Translations under genes and position numbers: made by a program
In this document: positions 32,289 through 39,870 of the stretch, in pieces
Numbering within the stretch: the stretch's first letter is position 1
How the letters are laid out: each line of letters begins with the position of its first letter
Notes under the pieces: generated by a model
Databases searched by the model: none
Told to the model about the DNA's origin: nothing
What the model saw: the letters and a program-made list of their open reading frames with translations, nothing else
From: Oscillospiraceae bacterium MB08-C2-2
GTDB taxonomy: Bacteria; Bacillota; Clostridia; Oscillospirales; Ruminococcaceae
DNA length: 64,000 nt
Direction: 5' to 3'
NCBI GenBank assembly: GCA_035621215.1
Contig: CP141729.1
Span: 2,874,944-2,938,943, forward strand

Positions 32289-33245
32289 TTGAAGATCGTC
32301 ATATTGGACGGATATACATTAAATCCCGGTGATTTAAGCTGGGCAGGCTTTGAGAACTTGGGCGAGCTTTGCTGCTACGATCACACCCCGGAAAATGAGA
32401 TTGTCAGCCGCATTGGCGGGGCCCAGTGTGTGATCACCAACAAGACCCCCATTACCCGTGCAACCTTGGAAAGCTGCCCCGATATTCAATATATTGGGGT
32501 GCTGGCTACCGGTTACAATGTTGTTGATACACTTGCGGCCAAGGAGCGGGGCATCCCTGTCACCAATATTCCTATTTACGGCACGGCGGCGGTTTCCCAA
32601 TTTGCGTTTGCCCTGCTGCTGGAGCTGTGCCATCATGTGGCTCATCATGCCCAAACTGTTGAGCAGGGGCGCTGGGCGGGGAGCCGAGATTTTTGCTACT
32701 GGGATTATCCTCTCATAGAGCTGAGCGGAAAAACCATAGGCATTATCGGGTTTGGAAGAATTGGCCGTGCAACCGCCAAAATTGCGCAGGGCTTTGGCAT
32801 GCAGGTTCTGGCCTATGATGAATATATCGACAAGACATTGGAAAACGAGAGTCTTCGGTATGTCAGTCTGGAAGAAATTCTGCGCTGTTCCGATGTGGTT
32901 TCTCTTCACTGCCCGCTGATGGATTCCACGAAAGGCATGATCAACAAGGATACCATCGCCAAAATGAAAGATGGTGCACTGCTGATCAACACCTCCCGTG
33001 GGCCGCTGATTGTAGAGGAAGATTTGAAAGAAGCGTTGGAAAGCGGAAAAATTGCGGGTGCGGCGGTGGATGTTCTGGAAAAAGAACCGCCCCGGGATGG
33101 AAGCGTTTTGATTGGTGCTAAAAACTGTATTGTCACCCCCCACATTGCATGGGCGCCCCGAGAAGCCAGAACACGGCTGATGGCTGTGGCGGTTGAAAAT
33201 TTAGCCGCCTTTTTGCAGAACAAGCCACAAAATGTTGTGAACTAA
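32289..33245 (+). CDS. D-isomer-specific 2-hydroxyacid dehydrogenase (glycerate dehydrogenase-like)
   Basis: The start is TTG 32289 behind GAGGAGG; the ATG-like codons further up lie inside the SDR gene. The 318 residues begin with Asp-Gly-Tyr-Thr-Leu-Asn-Pro-Gly-Asp-Leu-Ser-Trp, typical of the glycerate/hydroxypyruvate branch. The Rossmann motif Gly-Phe-Gly-Arg-Ile-Gly, catalytic Arg in Asn-Thr-Ser-Arg-Gly, Glu in Glu-Lys-Glu-Pro-Pro and His in Thr-Pro-His-Ile-Ala-Trp are all present. It is last in the operon and followed by a terminator. It may reduce a keto acid such as hydroxypyruvate from the pathway. Confidence 0.92.
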   Translation: MKIVILDGYTLNPGDLSWAGFENLGELCCYDHTPENEIVSRIGGAQCVITNKTPITRATLESCPDIQYIGVLATGYNVVDTLAAKERGIPVTNIPIYGTAAVSQFAFALLLELCHHVAHHAQTVEQGRWAGSRDFCYWDYPLIELSGKTIGIIGFGRIGRATAKIAQGFGMQVLAYDEYIDKTLENESLRYVSLEEILRCSDVVSLHCPLMDSTKGMINKDTIAKMKDGALLINTSRGPLIVEEDLKEALESGKIAGAAVDVLEKEPPRDGSVLIGAKNCIVTPHIAWAPREARTRLMAVAVENLAAFLQNKPQNVVN

Positions 33246-33291
33246 CTCTTATTCAACCGGTCCGGAAAACTCAAACTCCTTCATAATAGGG

Positions 33292-33320
33292 AAAAAGCTG
33301 TCCAAACTGGGCGGCTTTTT
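33292..33320 (+). terminator. Terminator of the Liv/transketolase operon
   Basis: A 12-bp stem with two G-U pairs (33292-33303 with 33309-33320) ends in TTTTT, 46 bp past the last stop. Confidence 0.75.
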
Positions 33321-33530
33321 CTCTGTTTAAAGGAGATGATAGAAGAGAATACAGGCGGCAATCTAAATATACTCAAACCTACCTGTTGTGATAGGACTTT
33401 GGACACACTGGGTTATATGGTAGAAAGCCCACCAAAGGCATGGGAAATTCTTGACAAGATGGCCGGACATGCAGTAGACTGGGAATACCCTTTCGGGGGT
33501 TTTCCATGAAATGGATACCATAGGAGGCAC

Positions 33531-34466
33531 ATGGTTTTGAAGCGTTTTCTTAGTATACTGGCCGCAGGGCTGGTTTTTCTTACCGGTGTAGGGTGTAAAG
33601 GGGCGGATCAGCCCCCGGAGCAGTCGGATAAGCTTTCTGTTTGTGTGAGCTTTTACCCCATGTATGATTTTGCCGCCAAAATCGGCGGGGAGCATGTCTC
33701 GTTGACCAATCTTGTCCCCGCAGGCACCGAGCCCCACGATTGGGAACCTCGGCCGGCGGACATAGCGGCTTTGGAAAAGGCCGATGTATTCATTTATAAT
33801 GGTGCCGGCATGGAGCATTGGGTGGATGGTGTGCTGGATGCTCTTTCAACCGAAAAGCTGGTGATTGTGGAAACTTCCCACGGGCTGACACAGGCCACAG
33901 AGCAGAAGGACGAGCATTCGGACGAAGAAGAGGATGATCACGGTGGCTTAGACCCTCATGTGTGGCTGGACCCGGTGCTGGTCAAGGAGCAGGCGGTGGC
34001 CATCCGGGATGCCTTTGTGAAGGCTGACCCGGAGCATCAGGCGGATTACGAAAGCAATTACCAGACCTTTGTGGGGCAGCTGGACGAGCTGGATCAGGAG
34101 TTCCGAAAGACTTTGGAACCCCTGCCAGGTAAAGATATTGTGGTGGCCCATGCGGCCTTTGGCTACCTTTGCCGTCGGTATGGGCTCAATCAGGTGGCGG
34201 CTGAGGGCTTTTCCCCGGATTCCGAGCCGGGGCCTGCCCAGCTTTCCAAGCTGATCTCTTATGCCCGGGAGCATCAGATTCGGGTGATCTTTTTTGAAGA
34301 GCTGACCTCGCCCAAGGTGGCGGAGGTTATAGCCCGGGAGATTGGGGCCGAAACAGCGGTGCTCAACCCGCTGGAGGGGTTGACCCCTGAGCAGGAAGCG
34401 GCGGGGGAGGATTATTTTTCGGTGATGCGCCGTAATTTGGAGGCACTAAAGCTTGCCTTGGAATAG
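33531..34466 (+). CDS. znuA: Zinc ABC transporter substrate-binding lipoprotein
   Basis: ATG 33531 follows GGAGG. The 311-residue protein has a signal peptide with Cys at about 22 and the cluster A-1 metal-binding fold: His in Glu-Pro-His-Asp-Trp-Glu, an acidic His loop (residues about 127-140, rich in Asp/Glu with two His), Leu-Asp-Pro-His-Val-Trp-Leu-Asp-Pro, His in Val-Ala-His-Ala-Ala-Phe-Gly-Tyr. The short His/Asp-rich loop favours zinc. I saw no Zur-type dyad in the 285 bp upstream. It heads znuACB. Confidence 0.92.
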   Translation: MVLKRFLSILAAGLVFLTGVGCKGADQPPEQSDKLSVCVSFYPMYDFAAKIGGEHVSLTNLVPAGTEPHDWEPRPADIAALEKADVFIYNGAGMEHWVDGVLDALSTEKLVIVETSHGLTQATEQKDEHSDEEEDDHGGLDPHVWLDPVLVKEQAVAIRDAFVKADPEHQADYESNYQTFVGQLDELDQEFRKTLEPLPGKDIVVAHAAFGYLCRRYGLNQVAAEGFSPDSEPGPAQLSKLISYAREHQIRVIFFEELTSPKVAEVIAREIGAETAVLNPLEGLTPEQEAAGEDYFSVMRRNLEALKLALE

Positions 34467-34477
34467 AGGGAAAATCG

Positions 34478-35218
34478 ATGCAGCCTGTTGTGAATATAGA
34501 AAAGGTTTCCTTTGATTACAGCGGCCGTTCGGTGCTGGAGGATATTGATTTGGCGCTGTATGCCGGGGATTTTGCGGCCTTGATCGGCTCCAATGGTGCG
34601 GGGAAAAGCACCCTGTTCAAGCTGATTTTGGGGGAGCTGACCCCAAAGGCGGGCCATATTTCCATTTTGGGGCAGGATACCGAACGCTTTCATGATTGGC
34701 CTAAGATCGGGTATGTCCCCCAGAGCGGGCTTTCCGGTATGGCGGATTTCCCTGCCACAGCGCTGGAGTTGGTGCAGGCCAATCTCTATGCCAAAATCGG
34801 CTTTCTGCGCCGGGCGACCCGCCAGCACCGGGAACTAGCCCTAGAGGCGCTGGAAAAGGTGGGCATGCGGGACTATGCGGGGCGCATGATCGGCCAGCTC
34901 TCGGGCGGTCAGCAGCAGCGGGTTCTCATTGCCCGGGTGCTGGTGAACAACCCGGCGGTTCTGCTGCTGGATGAACCGGTCACCGGCATGGATGATAATG
35001 CTGCCCGCCAGCTTTATGCCCTTTTGCAGGAGCTGAACCGGCAGGAGGGGCTGACGATCCTCATGGTGACCCACGATCTGGAAAAAGGCACCCGCATAGC
35101 GGGGCGTGTTTTTTGTTTGGAGTGCGGTTCGGTGGTGGAGCTGAGCCGGGATCAGTTGGAGCATGAGCTGAGCCACCGGCATACCCATCCGCAAAGAGAG
35201 GGAGAATGCAATGCTTGA
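34478..35218 (+). CDS. znuC: Zinc ABC transporter ATP-binding protein
   Basis: The 246-residue ATPase has Walker A Gly-Ser-Asn-Gly-Ala-Gly-Lys-Ser-Thr, Leu-Ser-Gly-Gly-Gln-Gln-Gln, Leu-Leu-Leu-Asp-Glu-Pro-Val-Thr-Gly-Met-Asp and Val-Thr-His-Asp. The C-terminal tail contains a His-Arg-His-Thr-His segment. It starts 11 bp after znuA and overlaps znuB by eight bases. Confidence 0.92.
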   Translation: MQPVVNIEKVSFDYSGRSVLEDIDLALYAGDFAALIGSNGAGKSTLFKLILGELTPKAGHISILGQDTERFHDWPKIGYVPQSGLSGMADFPATALELVQANLYAKIGFLRRATRQHRELALEALEKVGMRDYAGRMIGQLSGGQQQRVLIARVLVNNPAVLLLDEPVTGMDDNAARQLYALLQELNRQEGLTILMVTHDLEKGTRIAGRVFCLECGSVVELSRDQLEHELSHRHTHPQREGECNA

Positions 35219-36020
35219 ATTTGAATTTATGCGGCGGGCCTTTTTGGCCGGTTTGCTTTTGGCGGTGATCATTCCCTGCATTGGAATTATAGTGGTGCTC
35301 AAGCGCCTTTCCATGATTGGGGATGCTCTCTCCCACACCTCTCTGGCGGGGGTGGCGGCGGGGCTGATTATGGGCATCAATCCTATTGTGGGCGCTATGA
35401 CAGCCTGTGTGGCGGCGGCTCTGGGAATTGAGGCCATCCGCAAAAAAATTCCCCGCTACAGTGAAATGGCGGTGGCTATTGTCATGTCGGCCGGGGTGGG
35501 GCTGGCCGGGGTGCTTTCTGGGTTTGTTTCCAATTCCTCCAGCTTCAACAGCTTTTTGTTCGGCAGCATTGTAGCCATCAGTGATTTTGAGCTGGCTTTG
35601 GTGGTGGGTGTCAGTGCCGCTGTGCTGCTCGGCTTTTTTCTGCTTTTTAAGGAGCTTTTTTATGTAACACTGGATGAAAAAGCCGCCCGGTTGGCCGGTG
35701 TTCCGGTTAAGCTTGTCAATTTCATCTTCACCATCCTCACGGCTGTGACCGTTTCGGTGGCGGCTCGGACTGTGGGGGTGCTGATTGTCTCCTCCATGAT
35801 GGTGATTCCGGTGGCCTGTGCTATGCAGGTGGCGGGCAGCTTTAAAACAACGGTATGGGCCTCTGCGGGCTTTGGGGTACTGTTCACCATGATTGGGCTT
35901 ACGGTTTCTTACTATGGCCAGCTTCGGCCGGGTGCCACCATTGTTTTGGTGGGTGTTGCGGGGCTTTTGCTGGTCTTTTCGGGCAAGGCGCTTTTCCGGG
36001 TGGCCCGAGCCAAAAACTAG
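35211..36020 (+). CDS. znuB: Zinc ABC transporter permease
   Basis: The 269-residue protein has about eight membrane helices of the ABC-3 family, with Gly-Asp-Ala-Leu-Ser-His-Thr-Ser-Leu-Ala-Gly and Ser-Ser-Met-Met-Val-Ile-Pro-Val-Ala. It overlaps znuC and ends the operon. A GC-rich stem (36032-36039 with 36062-36069) follows without a clear T run. Confidence 0.92.
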   Translation: MLEFEFMRRAFLAGLLLAVIIPCIGIIVVLKRLSMIGDALSHTSLAGVAAGLIMGINPIVGAMTACVAAALGIEAIRKKIPRYSEMAVAIVMSAGVGLAGVLSGFVSNSSSFNSFLFGSIVAISDFELALVVGVSAAVLLGFFLLFKELFYVTLDEKAARLAGVPVKLVNFIFTILTAVTVSVAARTVGVLIVSSMMVIPVACAMQVAGSFKTTVWASAGFGVLFTMIGLTVSYYGQLRPGATIVLVGVAGLLLVFSGKALFRVARAKN

Positions 36021-36074
36021 AGAAAGCCCCATGCGGGGAGCAAAATTTTCGTTACCGAAAATCCCCGCAGGCAA

Positions 36075-36103
36075 TTGACAGGCAGGTGGTTTTAGGGTAT
36101 ACT
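36075..36103 (+). promoter_or_regulatory. Promoter of the tRNA pair
   Basis: TTGACA (36075-36080) and TATACT (36098-36103) are exactly 17 bp apart, 27 bp before the first tRNA. Confidence 0.85.
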
Positions 36104-36130
36104 GTTAAAGCAACAGCAAGTCCGCTGTAT

Positions 36131-36206
36131 GGGCCCATAGCTCAGTTGGGAGAGTGCCGCGTTCGCAATGCGGAGGTCGAGGGTTCGAACCCCTTTGGGT
36201 CCACCA
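36131..36206 (+). tRNA. tRNA-Ala (anticodon CGC)
   Basis: The 76-base sequence folds as a full cloverleaf with a 7-bp acceptor stem (36131-36137 with 36196-36202), anticodon loop TTCGCAA and T-loop TTCGAAC. CCA is encoded (36204-36206). Anticodon CGC reads GCG. Confidence 0.95.
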
Positions 36207-36247
36207 TCGTCTTTTATGGATGCCTTACAGATTTTGCTTTGATAAAT

Positions 36248-36324
36248 GGGGATATAGCTCAGCTGGTTAGAGTGCTCGCTTCACATGCGAGAGGTCGTGG
36301 GTTCGAGCCCCTCTATCCCTACCA
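36248..36324 (+). tRNA. tRNA-Val (anticodon CAC)
   Basis: The 77-base cloverleaf has acceptor stem 36248-36254 with 36314-36320 (one G-U pair), anticodon stem CTCGC/GCGAG around TTCACAT, and an encoded CCA. The T-stem has one T-T mismatch. Anticodon CAC reads GTG. It is 41 bp from tRNA-Ala and shares its transcript. Confidence 0.93.
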
Positions 36325-36325
36325 A

Positions 36326-36363
36326 AAAGATTGCTTAAACATTGTGTTTAAGCAATCTTTTTT
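36326..36363 (+). terminator. Terminator of the tRNA operon
   Basis: A 15-bp perfect stem (36326-36340 with 36346-36360) is followed by TTT, directly after the CCA of tRNA-Val. The following 36364-36631 is AT-rich and holds no gene I can support. Confidence 0.9.
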
Positions 36364-36631
36364 ATGTATTAACTAAGCCATTTATTTGTGGGTAAGATAG
36401 AATCGCTGGTGTTTGCTTGGGTTGAACAGGCACTCTCTGAAACACACATTATAACACGTTGACCCTCAAATTGCCCCCCAAAGCAAGCGGAAAAAAGTTC
36501 TCTCAATGGCACTTCTCAAATCTTGAGTCTTGTTTTCGGTGGTGTGAGTATATATTTTTAGCGTGATGCGTCAATTGAAGTTTCTTTCTCTCGATCAAAA
36601 CCCCATTCTCTTAAAAGGAGGCCGATCCGCT

Positions 36632-37177
36632 TTGCAGATGATGACCCCCAGACTGCTGCTTAGAGAATACAAACCCGAGGATTTCCCCTTTTTTCGGGAC
36701 GTTTATATGGATGAAGAAGTCATGCGATATGCCTATATGGATGCTTATAAAACCGAGCAGGAGGCTCGGGAGGGCTTTGAAAAGCTTTTGCCGGGTGCCG
36801 CCGGAGAAAAGAGTTTTTATGAATGGACCATTGTTGAGCAAGCCACCGGCCTTTATGTCGGCTCCGCCATGATGGAAGTGCAGATGAAAAACCAGTATGG
36901 CGGGTTCGGCGAGCTGGGGTATTTTCTGCTCAAGGAATTCTGGGGCAAGGGCTATGCCACTGAAACTGCCCGGGCTTTGATTGCCCTTGGATTTGATCAG
37001 CTGGGATTTCATCGGGTTTGCGCCAGCTGCAACGCCGCCAATAACGATTCGGCTCATGTTTTGGAAAAAGCGGGTATGCGCCATGAAGGCGTTTTGAGAG
37101 CTGTCCGCTGTAAAAACGGCCTTTGGCAGGATGAAATCCGCTATAGCATTCTGGCGGAGGAATGGGAAAAAGCCTAA
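36632..37177 (+). CDS. GNAT acetyltransferase of the RimJ/RimL type
   Basis: GGAGG at 36617-36621 fits TTG 36632 best; ATG 36638 is a near alternative. The 181 residues start with the RimJ-like Thr-Pro-Arg-Leu-Leu-Leu-Arg-Glu-Tyr. The acetyl-CoA motif Trp-Gly-Lys-Gly-Tyr-Ala-Thr-Glu-Thr-Ala and the late Asn-x-x-Ser-x-x-Val-Leu-Glu-Lys-Ala-Gly-Met follow. It would acetylate an amino group on a protein N terminus, antibiotic or metabolite. It stands alone before a terminator and repeat R2. Confidence 0.88.
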   Translation: MQMMTPRLLLREYKPEDFPFFRDVYMDEEVMRYAYMDAYKTEQEAREGFEKLLPGAAGEKSFYEWTIVEQATGLYVGSAMMEVQMKNQYGGFGELGYFLLKEFWGKGYATETARALIALGFDQLGFHRVCASCNAANNDSAHVLEKAGMRHEGVLRAVRCKNGLWQDEIRYSILAEEWEKA

Positions 37178-37194
37178 GGGTAAAATAAAGAGAA

Positions 37195-37227
37195 AACCGG
37201 GTTAAGCGTCTCCTGCTTAACCCGGTT
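37195..37227 (+). terminator. Hairpin after the GNAT gene
   Basis: A 13-bp perfect stem (37195-37207 with 37215-37227) lies 17 bp past the stop. The downstream T run is weak. It directly precedes repeat R2 copy 1. Confidence 0.6.
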
Positions 37228-37230
37228 CCA

Positions 37231-37430
37231 GTTTATCAAACAAGTCCCGCTGGGACTTGTTTGAGGGAAGAAAAATTTGAAATAAAAGGTAGTTCTTTCT
37301 TTTCCCTTGCAAAAGAAAGAACCAAAGAAAACGGCTCTTATATCAAAGCATTCCGCTGGATGCGTCCAGCGTCCAAAGACGCTGCCTTTGGAAACCGCAA
37401 ACCTTTTGAAAAGGTTTGATCCAAACGTTG
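37231..37430 (+). repeat. Structured repeat R2, copy 1
   Basis: About 200 bp match the reverse complement of 49926-50126 in several blocks (more than 85% identical) separated by variable parts. Stems seen: a 13-bp perfect stem (37236-37248 with 37252-37264), a 12-bp stem GTTCTTTCTTTT with its complement, GCTGGA/TCCAGC, CCAAAG/CTTTGG and AAACCTTTT/AAAGGTTT near the end. In copy 2 the first stem has a C-G to A-T compensatory change. It lies between convergent GNAT and larE genes. Confidence 0.75.
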
Positions 37431-37463
37431 ATTTTCTTGACAGCCTAGCCTGATTCTGTCTAT

Positions 37464-38291
37464 TCAGGCATGTATTTCTTTTTGCTTCCCCAGTGTTTCG
37501 TTCATACTGCCGGTGCGGTAGCCCTGCATATCCAGTGTCACATAGCTGAAGCCGTATTCCTTCAGCTTGGTATACACCGTTTCACGGGCAGAAGGCTCCA
37601 TGATTTTCTCAAACTCTGCCGATGCAATTTCAATCCGGGCCAAATCCCCGTGAATTCGCACCCGCACCTGCCGAAAGCCCATATCCAGCAGAAGCTGTTC
37701 CGCCTGATCCACCCGGTGGAGCTTCTCTTCCGTGATGGATTGCCCATAGACAAAGCGGGAAGAAAGGCAGGCAAAGGATTGCTTATCCCATGTGGGCAAT
37801 CCCAACTGCCGGGATAAAAAGCGAATCTCCTCCTTGTTCAGCTCGGCATACCGCAATGGGCTTTTAACCCCCAGCTCAGCCACCGCCTGCAAGCCGGGGC
37901 GGTAATCCCCCATATCGTCCATATTGGAGCCCTCGGCAATATGCAGAATCCCATTTTGCTGGGCGATCTCGCCGATCTTGGTGAATAGCTCCTGCTTGCA
38001 CATATAACAGCGGTTCACCGGATTGCTGGAAAAGCCCTCGATGTTCAGCTCCTCGGAATCGCAGAGTATATGCCGTATGTTTTTGGCGGCGGTAAACGCC
38101 ATGGCCTCTTTCAGCTCCCGCTGGGGAAAGGAGCAGGAACGGGCTGTAACGGCAATGACCCGATCCCCCAGAGTATCGTGGGCCACCTGCAACAAAAAGG
38201 TGGAATCCACGCCGCTGGAAAAGGCAACCGCCACGCTGGAAAGCTCCCGCAGATAATTTTTGAGTTTTTCTAATTTTTCCAATGCATCCAT
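37464..38291 (-). CDS. larE: LarE-type ATP-dependent sulfur transferase
   Basis: ATG 38291 has AGGAGT upstream. The 275-residue PP-loop protein shows Phe-Ser-Ser-Gly-Val-Asp-Ser-Thr (ATP site), Cys-Tyr-x-Cys-Lys in the middle and Ala-Cys-Leu-Ser-Ser-Arg. LarE inserts sulfur into the nickel-pincer cofactor of lactate racemase. No larA, larB or larC lies in the window, so this is an orphan or acts in another thiolation reaction. The related NAD-synthase/ExsB proteins lack the Cys pattern. Confidence 0.85.
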   Translation of the reverse strand: MDALEKLEKLKNYLRELSSVAVAFSSGVDSTFLLQVAHDTLGDRVIAVTARSCSFPQRELKEAMAFTAAKNIRHILCDSEELNIEGFSSNPVNRCYMCKQELFTKIGEIAQQNGILHIAEGSNMDDMGDYRPGLQAVAELGVKSPLRYAELNKEEIRFLSRQLGLPTWDKQSFACLSSRFVYGQSITEEKLHRVDQAEQLLLDMGFRQVRVRIHGDLARIEIASAEFEKIMEPSARETVYTKLKEYGFSYVTLDMQGYRTGSMNETLGKQKEIHA

Positions 38292-38310
38292 TTTCAGCAC
38301 TCCTGACAAA

Positions 38311-38359
38311 ACAGCTATGAAGGCGGGCGCTTTTAGCACCATGACGCTTTCATAGCTGT
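38311..38359 (-). promoter_or_regulatory. Inverted repeat in the larE leader
   Basis: An 11-bp perfect inverted repeat (38311-38321 with 38349-38359) lies about 20 bp upstream of larE. On the plus strand it is followed by TTTTTTT and would act as a terminator; on the minus strand it would fold just before the ribosome site. Confidence 0.5.
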
Positions 38360-38461
38360 CTTTTTTTCTGTATTTTTATGGGCTCATTGCTGTTTGATCC
38401 ATAGGAAAAGCCCTTCTGCGGGCTCTGTGGAGTGCTTCGTGCAAACTCACAGCCTGTCAAT

Positions 38462-38491
38462 AGTATACTATACCCATAGGTTTTGTGTCAA
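38462..38491 (-). promoter_or_regulatory. Promoter for larE
   Basis: On the minus strand TTGACA (38486-38491) and TATACT (38462-38467) are 18 bp apart. This leaves a leader of about 165 bases before larE. Confidence 0.5.
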
Positions 38492-38496
38492 GATGA

Positions 38497-39117
38497 CTAA
38501 TCCAACATGGAAACACTGATGCTCCTGCGGCGGCAGCTCAGAAGATACTGATTGAGAGCGGGCATACAGCGCTGAAGCAGAAACTGCTCCTCGCCGGAGC
38601 AGGAACCCGCAGAAGGGCAGAGGCTATCCAGCCGCTTCTGGGCTGCCAGATTGGAAACCCCAAAGCAAGTGGTCAAATCTCGCCGAGTCAGGGTATTCTG
38701 CTGGGAGCGGGGGTGATGGGCGGCAAGATATTGCACCAAAACCTCCGGCATCAAAAGCTGAGCGGCAAAAAAATGGGCCTCAATCTCCTGCAAAGGGCCA
38801 TCCTCGGTGTGTTCCAGATAGATATGCCCGATCTCGTGAGCCAAGGTCCAATTGATGCGCCGATCGTTTTTTTGTGTATGGTCATAAAGAACAACCCGTG
38901 TGTTCCCCCATACCAGCGTTCCCCCATCCAGCCAATGAAGCGAGCTGGTGAGCAGGGAACAGGGTGTGTGGGTCAGGCGGGCATAGTTTTGAAGGGAATC
39001 AATGAGAACAGGCCGGTCAAAGGTGAGAGAACGCACGTCAGTTTGCAGGGCAGCTTTATTCTGTCTGAGCAGAAGCTGTGTTGCCAGCCTTCTGCATCTT
39101 TCAAAGTCAGGCTTCAT
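38497..39117 (-). CDS. ImmA/IrrE-type metallopeptidase
   Basis: The 206-residue protein has the zinc motif His94-Glu95-Ile-Gly-His98 (Leu-Ala-His-Glu-Ile-Gly-His-Ile-Tyr-Leu-Glu-His) and a Glu-Ile-Glu-Ala-His-Phe-Phe-Ala-Ala-Gln-Leu-Leu-Met-Pro helix with the third ligand. In ICEBs1 and many phages such a protease cleaves the ImmR repressor and induces the element. Its start overlaps the stop of the repressor gene by ATGA, the standard immR-immA pairing. It probably derepresses the divergent phage cassette. Confidence 0.88.
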   Translation of the reverse strand: MKPDFERCRRLATQLLLRQNKAALQTDVRSLTFDRPVLIDSLQNYARLTHTPCSLLTSSLHWLDGGTLVWGNTRVVLYDHTQKNDRRINWTLAHEIGHIYLEHTEDGPLQEIEAHFFAAQLLMPEVLVQYLAAHHPRSQQNTLTRRDLTTCFGVSNLAAQKRLDSLCPSAGSCSGEEQFLLQRCMPALNQYLLSCRRRSISVSMLD

Positions 39118-39473
39118 TCATCCTTTTCCTCCGGCATTCCTTTAGCTTTGAGATAAAGGTCAATGGTTTTCTCAAAAAGGTCAATGATTTCCTGCCGCTG
39201 CTGTGGCGGAATATCCACGGCCTTGCGGGCCAAAAGCAGCAACTTGCGTTCATCGCCGGTCATAGGCGAAGCCTCTTCGCCGGAATGCCCCAGCAGATAG
39301 TTGGGGTCAACCTCAAAGATGCCGCAGAGCCGGGTGATCATCTCCATATTGGGCTGGGCACTGCCCTTCTCCCATTTGGCCACCGACTGCTGGGTGACTT
39401 GGAGTTTTTCGCCTAATTCCGTTTGTGAAAGGCCTTTTTCGATACGAAGCTGTTTAATTTTGGTACCAAGCAT
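39114..39473 (-). CDS. XRE-family repressor (ImmR-like)
   Basis: I place the start at ATG 39473; a GTG further up is possible. The 119 residues begin with an XRE helix-turn-helix: Leu-Ser-Gln-Thr-Glu-Leu-Gly-Glu-Lys-Leu, Val-Thr-Gln-Gln-Ser-Val-Ala-Lys-Trp-Glu, Pro-Asn-Met-Glu-Met-Ile. A short charged helix follows. It faces the phage-derived cassette at 39622 onward. Both divergent promoters share a TTTAG-G/TTGT element next to the -10, consistent with a repressor binding at both. Confidence 0.88.
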   Translation of the reverse strand: MLGTKIKQLRIEKGLSQTELGEKLQVTQQSVAKWEKGSAQPNMEMITRLCGIFEVDPNYLLGHSGEEASPMTGDERKLLLLARKAVDIPPQQRQEIIDLFEKTIDLYLKAKGMPEEKDE

Positions 39474-39491
39474 GTGATACACCCCCAGCAC

Positions 39492-39520
39492 AGTATACAA
39501 CTAAACGGAGTAAATTGCAA
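39492..39520 (-). promoter_or_regulatory. Promoter of the immR-immA pair
   Basis: On the minus strand TTGCAA (39515-39520) and TATACT (39492-39497) are 17 bp apart. The spacer holds TTTAGTTGT beside the -10. Confidence 0.65.
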
Positions 39521-39551
39521 ATAGAAAAACAACAAATATATGTTTTTATAC

Positions 39552-39580
39552 TTGAAAACAACTTTAGGTTGTTGTATAAT
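39552..39580 (+). promoter_or_regulatory. Promoter and likely ImmR operator of the sheath-lysis cassette
   Basis: TTGAAA (39552-39557) and a perfect TATAAT (39575-39580) are 17 bp apart. Within the spacer lies the inverted repeat AACAAC-N5-GTTGTT (about 39557-39573), well placed for repression. Confidence 0.75.
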
Positions 39581-39621
39581 AGAAATATAAAAAGAACGTT
39601 TGTTTCGATAAGGAGCTTGCT

Positions 39622-39858
39622 ATGTGTCAGCAGTGCCAGAAAACGCCCTGCGCCAATCGATGCCCCAATGCACCCAATCCGGCCGTGCTTCTCCGGTGTG
39701 GTCGTTGTGGGGAAAGCATTGGAGCAGGGCAGCGGTATTACGATTTTGCCGATCAATGGATTTGCACCGGGTGTTTGGAGGAATGGGCGGCCACATACCT
39801 CCGTTGTGCCGGTTCTGAAATGGGGTACAAAAAGAGGAAGGCATTCGGCGAAGAATGA
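39622..39858 (+). CDS. Small zinc-ribbon protein of phage type (78 aa)
   Basis: ATG 39622 follows GGAG. The protein has nine cysteines: Cys-x2-Cys-x4-Pro-Cys-x3-Cys, a Pro-Asn-Ala-Pro-Asn-Pro link, Cys-x2-Cys, then Gln-Arg-Tyr-Tyr-Asp-Phe and Trp-Ile-Cys-x2-Cys. The second half is a classic C-x2-C...C-x2-C ribbon. Similar small proteins accompany structural genes in Clostridia prophages (from memory). It is first in the cassette and 12 bp from the sheath gene. Confidence 0.75.
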   Translation: MCQQCQKTPCANRCPNAPNPAVLLRCGRCGESIGAGQRYYDFADQWICTGCLEEWAATYLRCAGSEMGYKKRKAFGEE

Positions 39859-39870
39859 GGGAGGAAAACC

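Noticed and set aside
33246-33530. Search for a Zur or Fur box before znuA
   Set aside because: No convincing dyad was found; a weak TTGACA-like promoter at 33451 is all that is seen.
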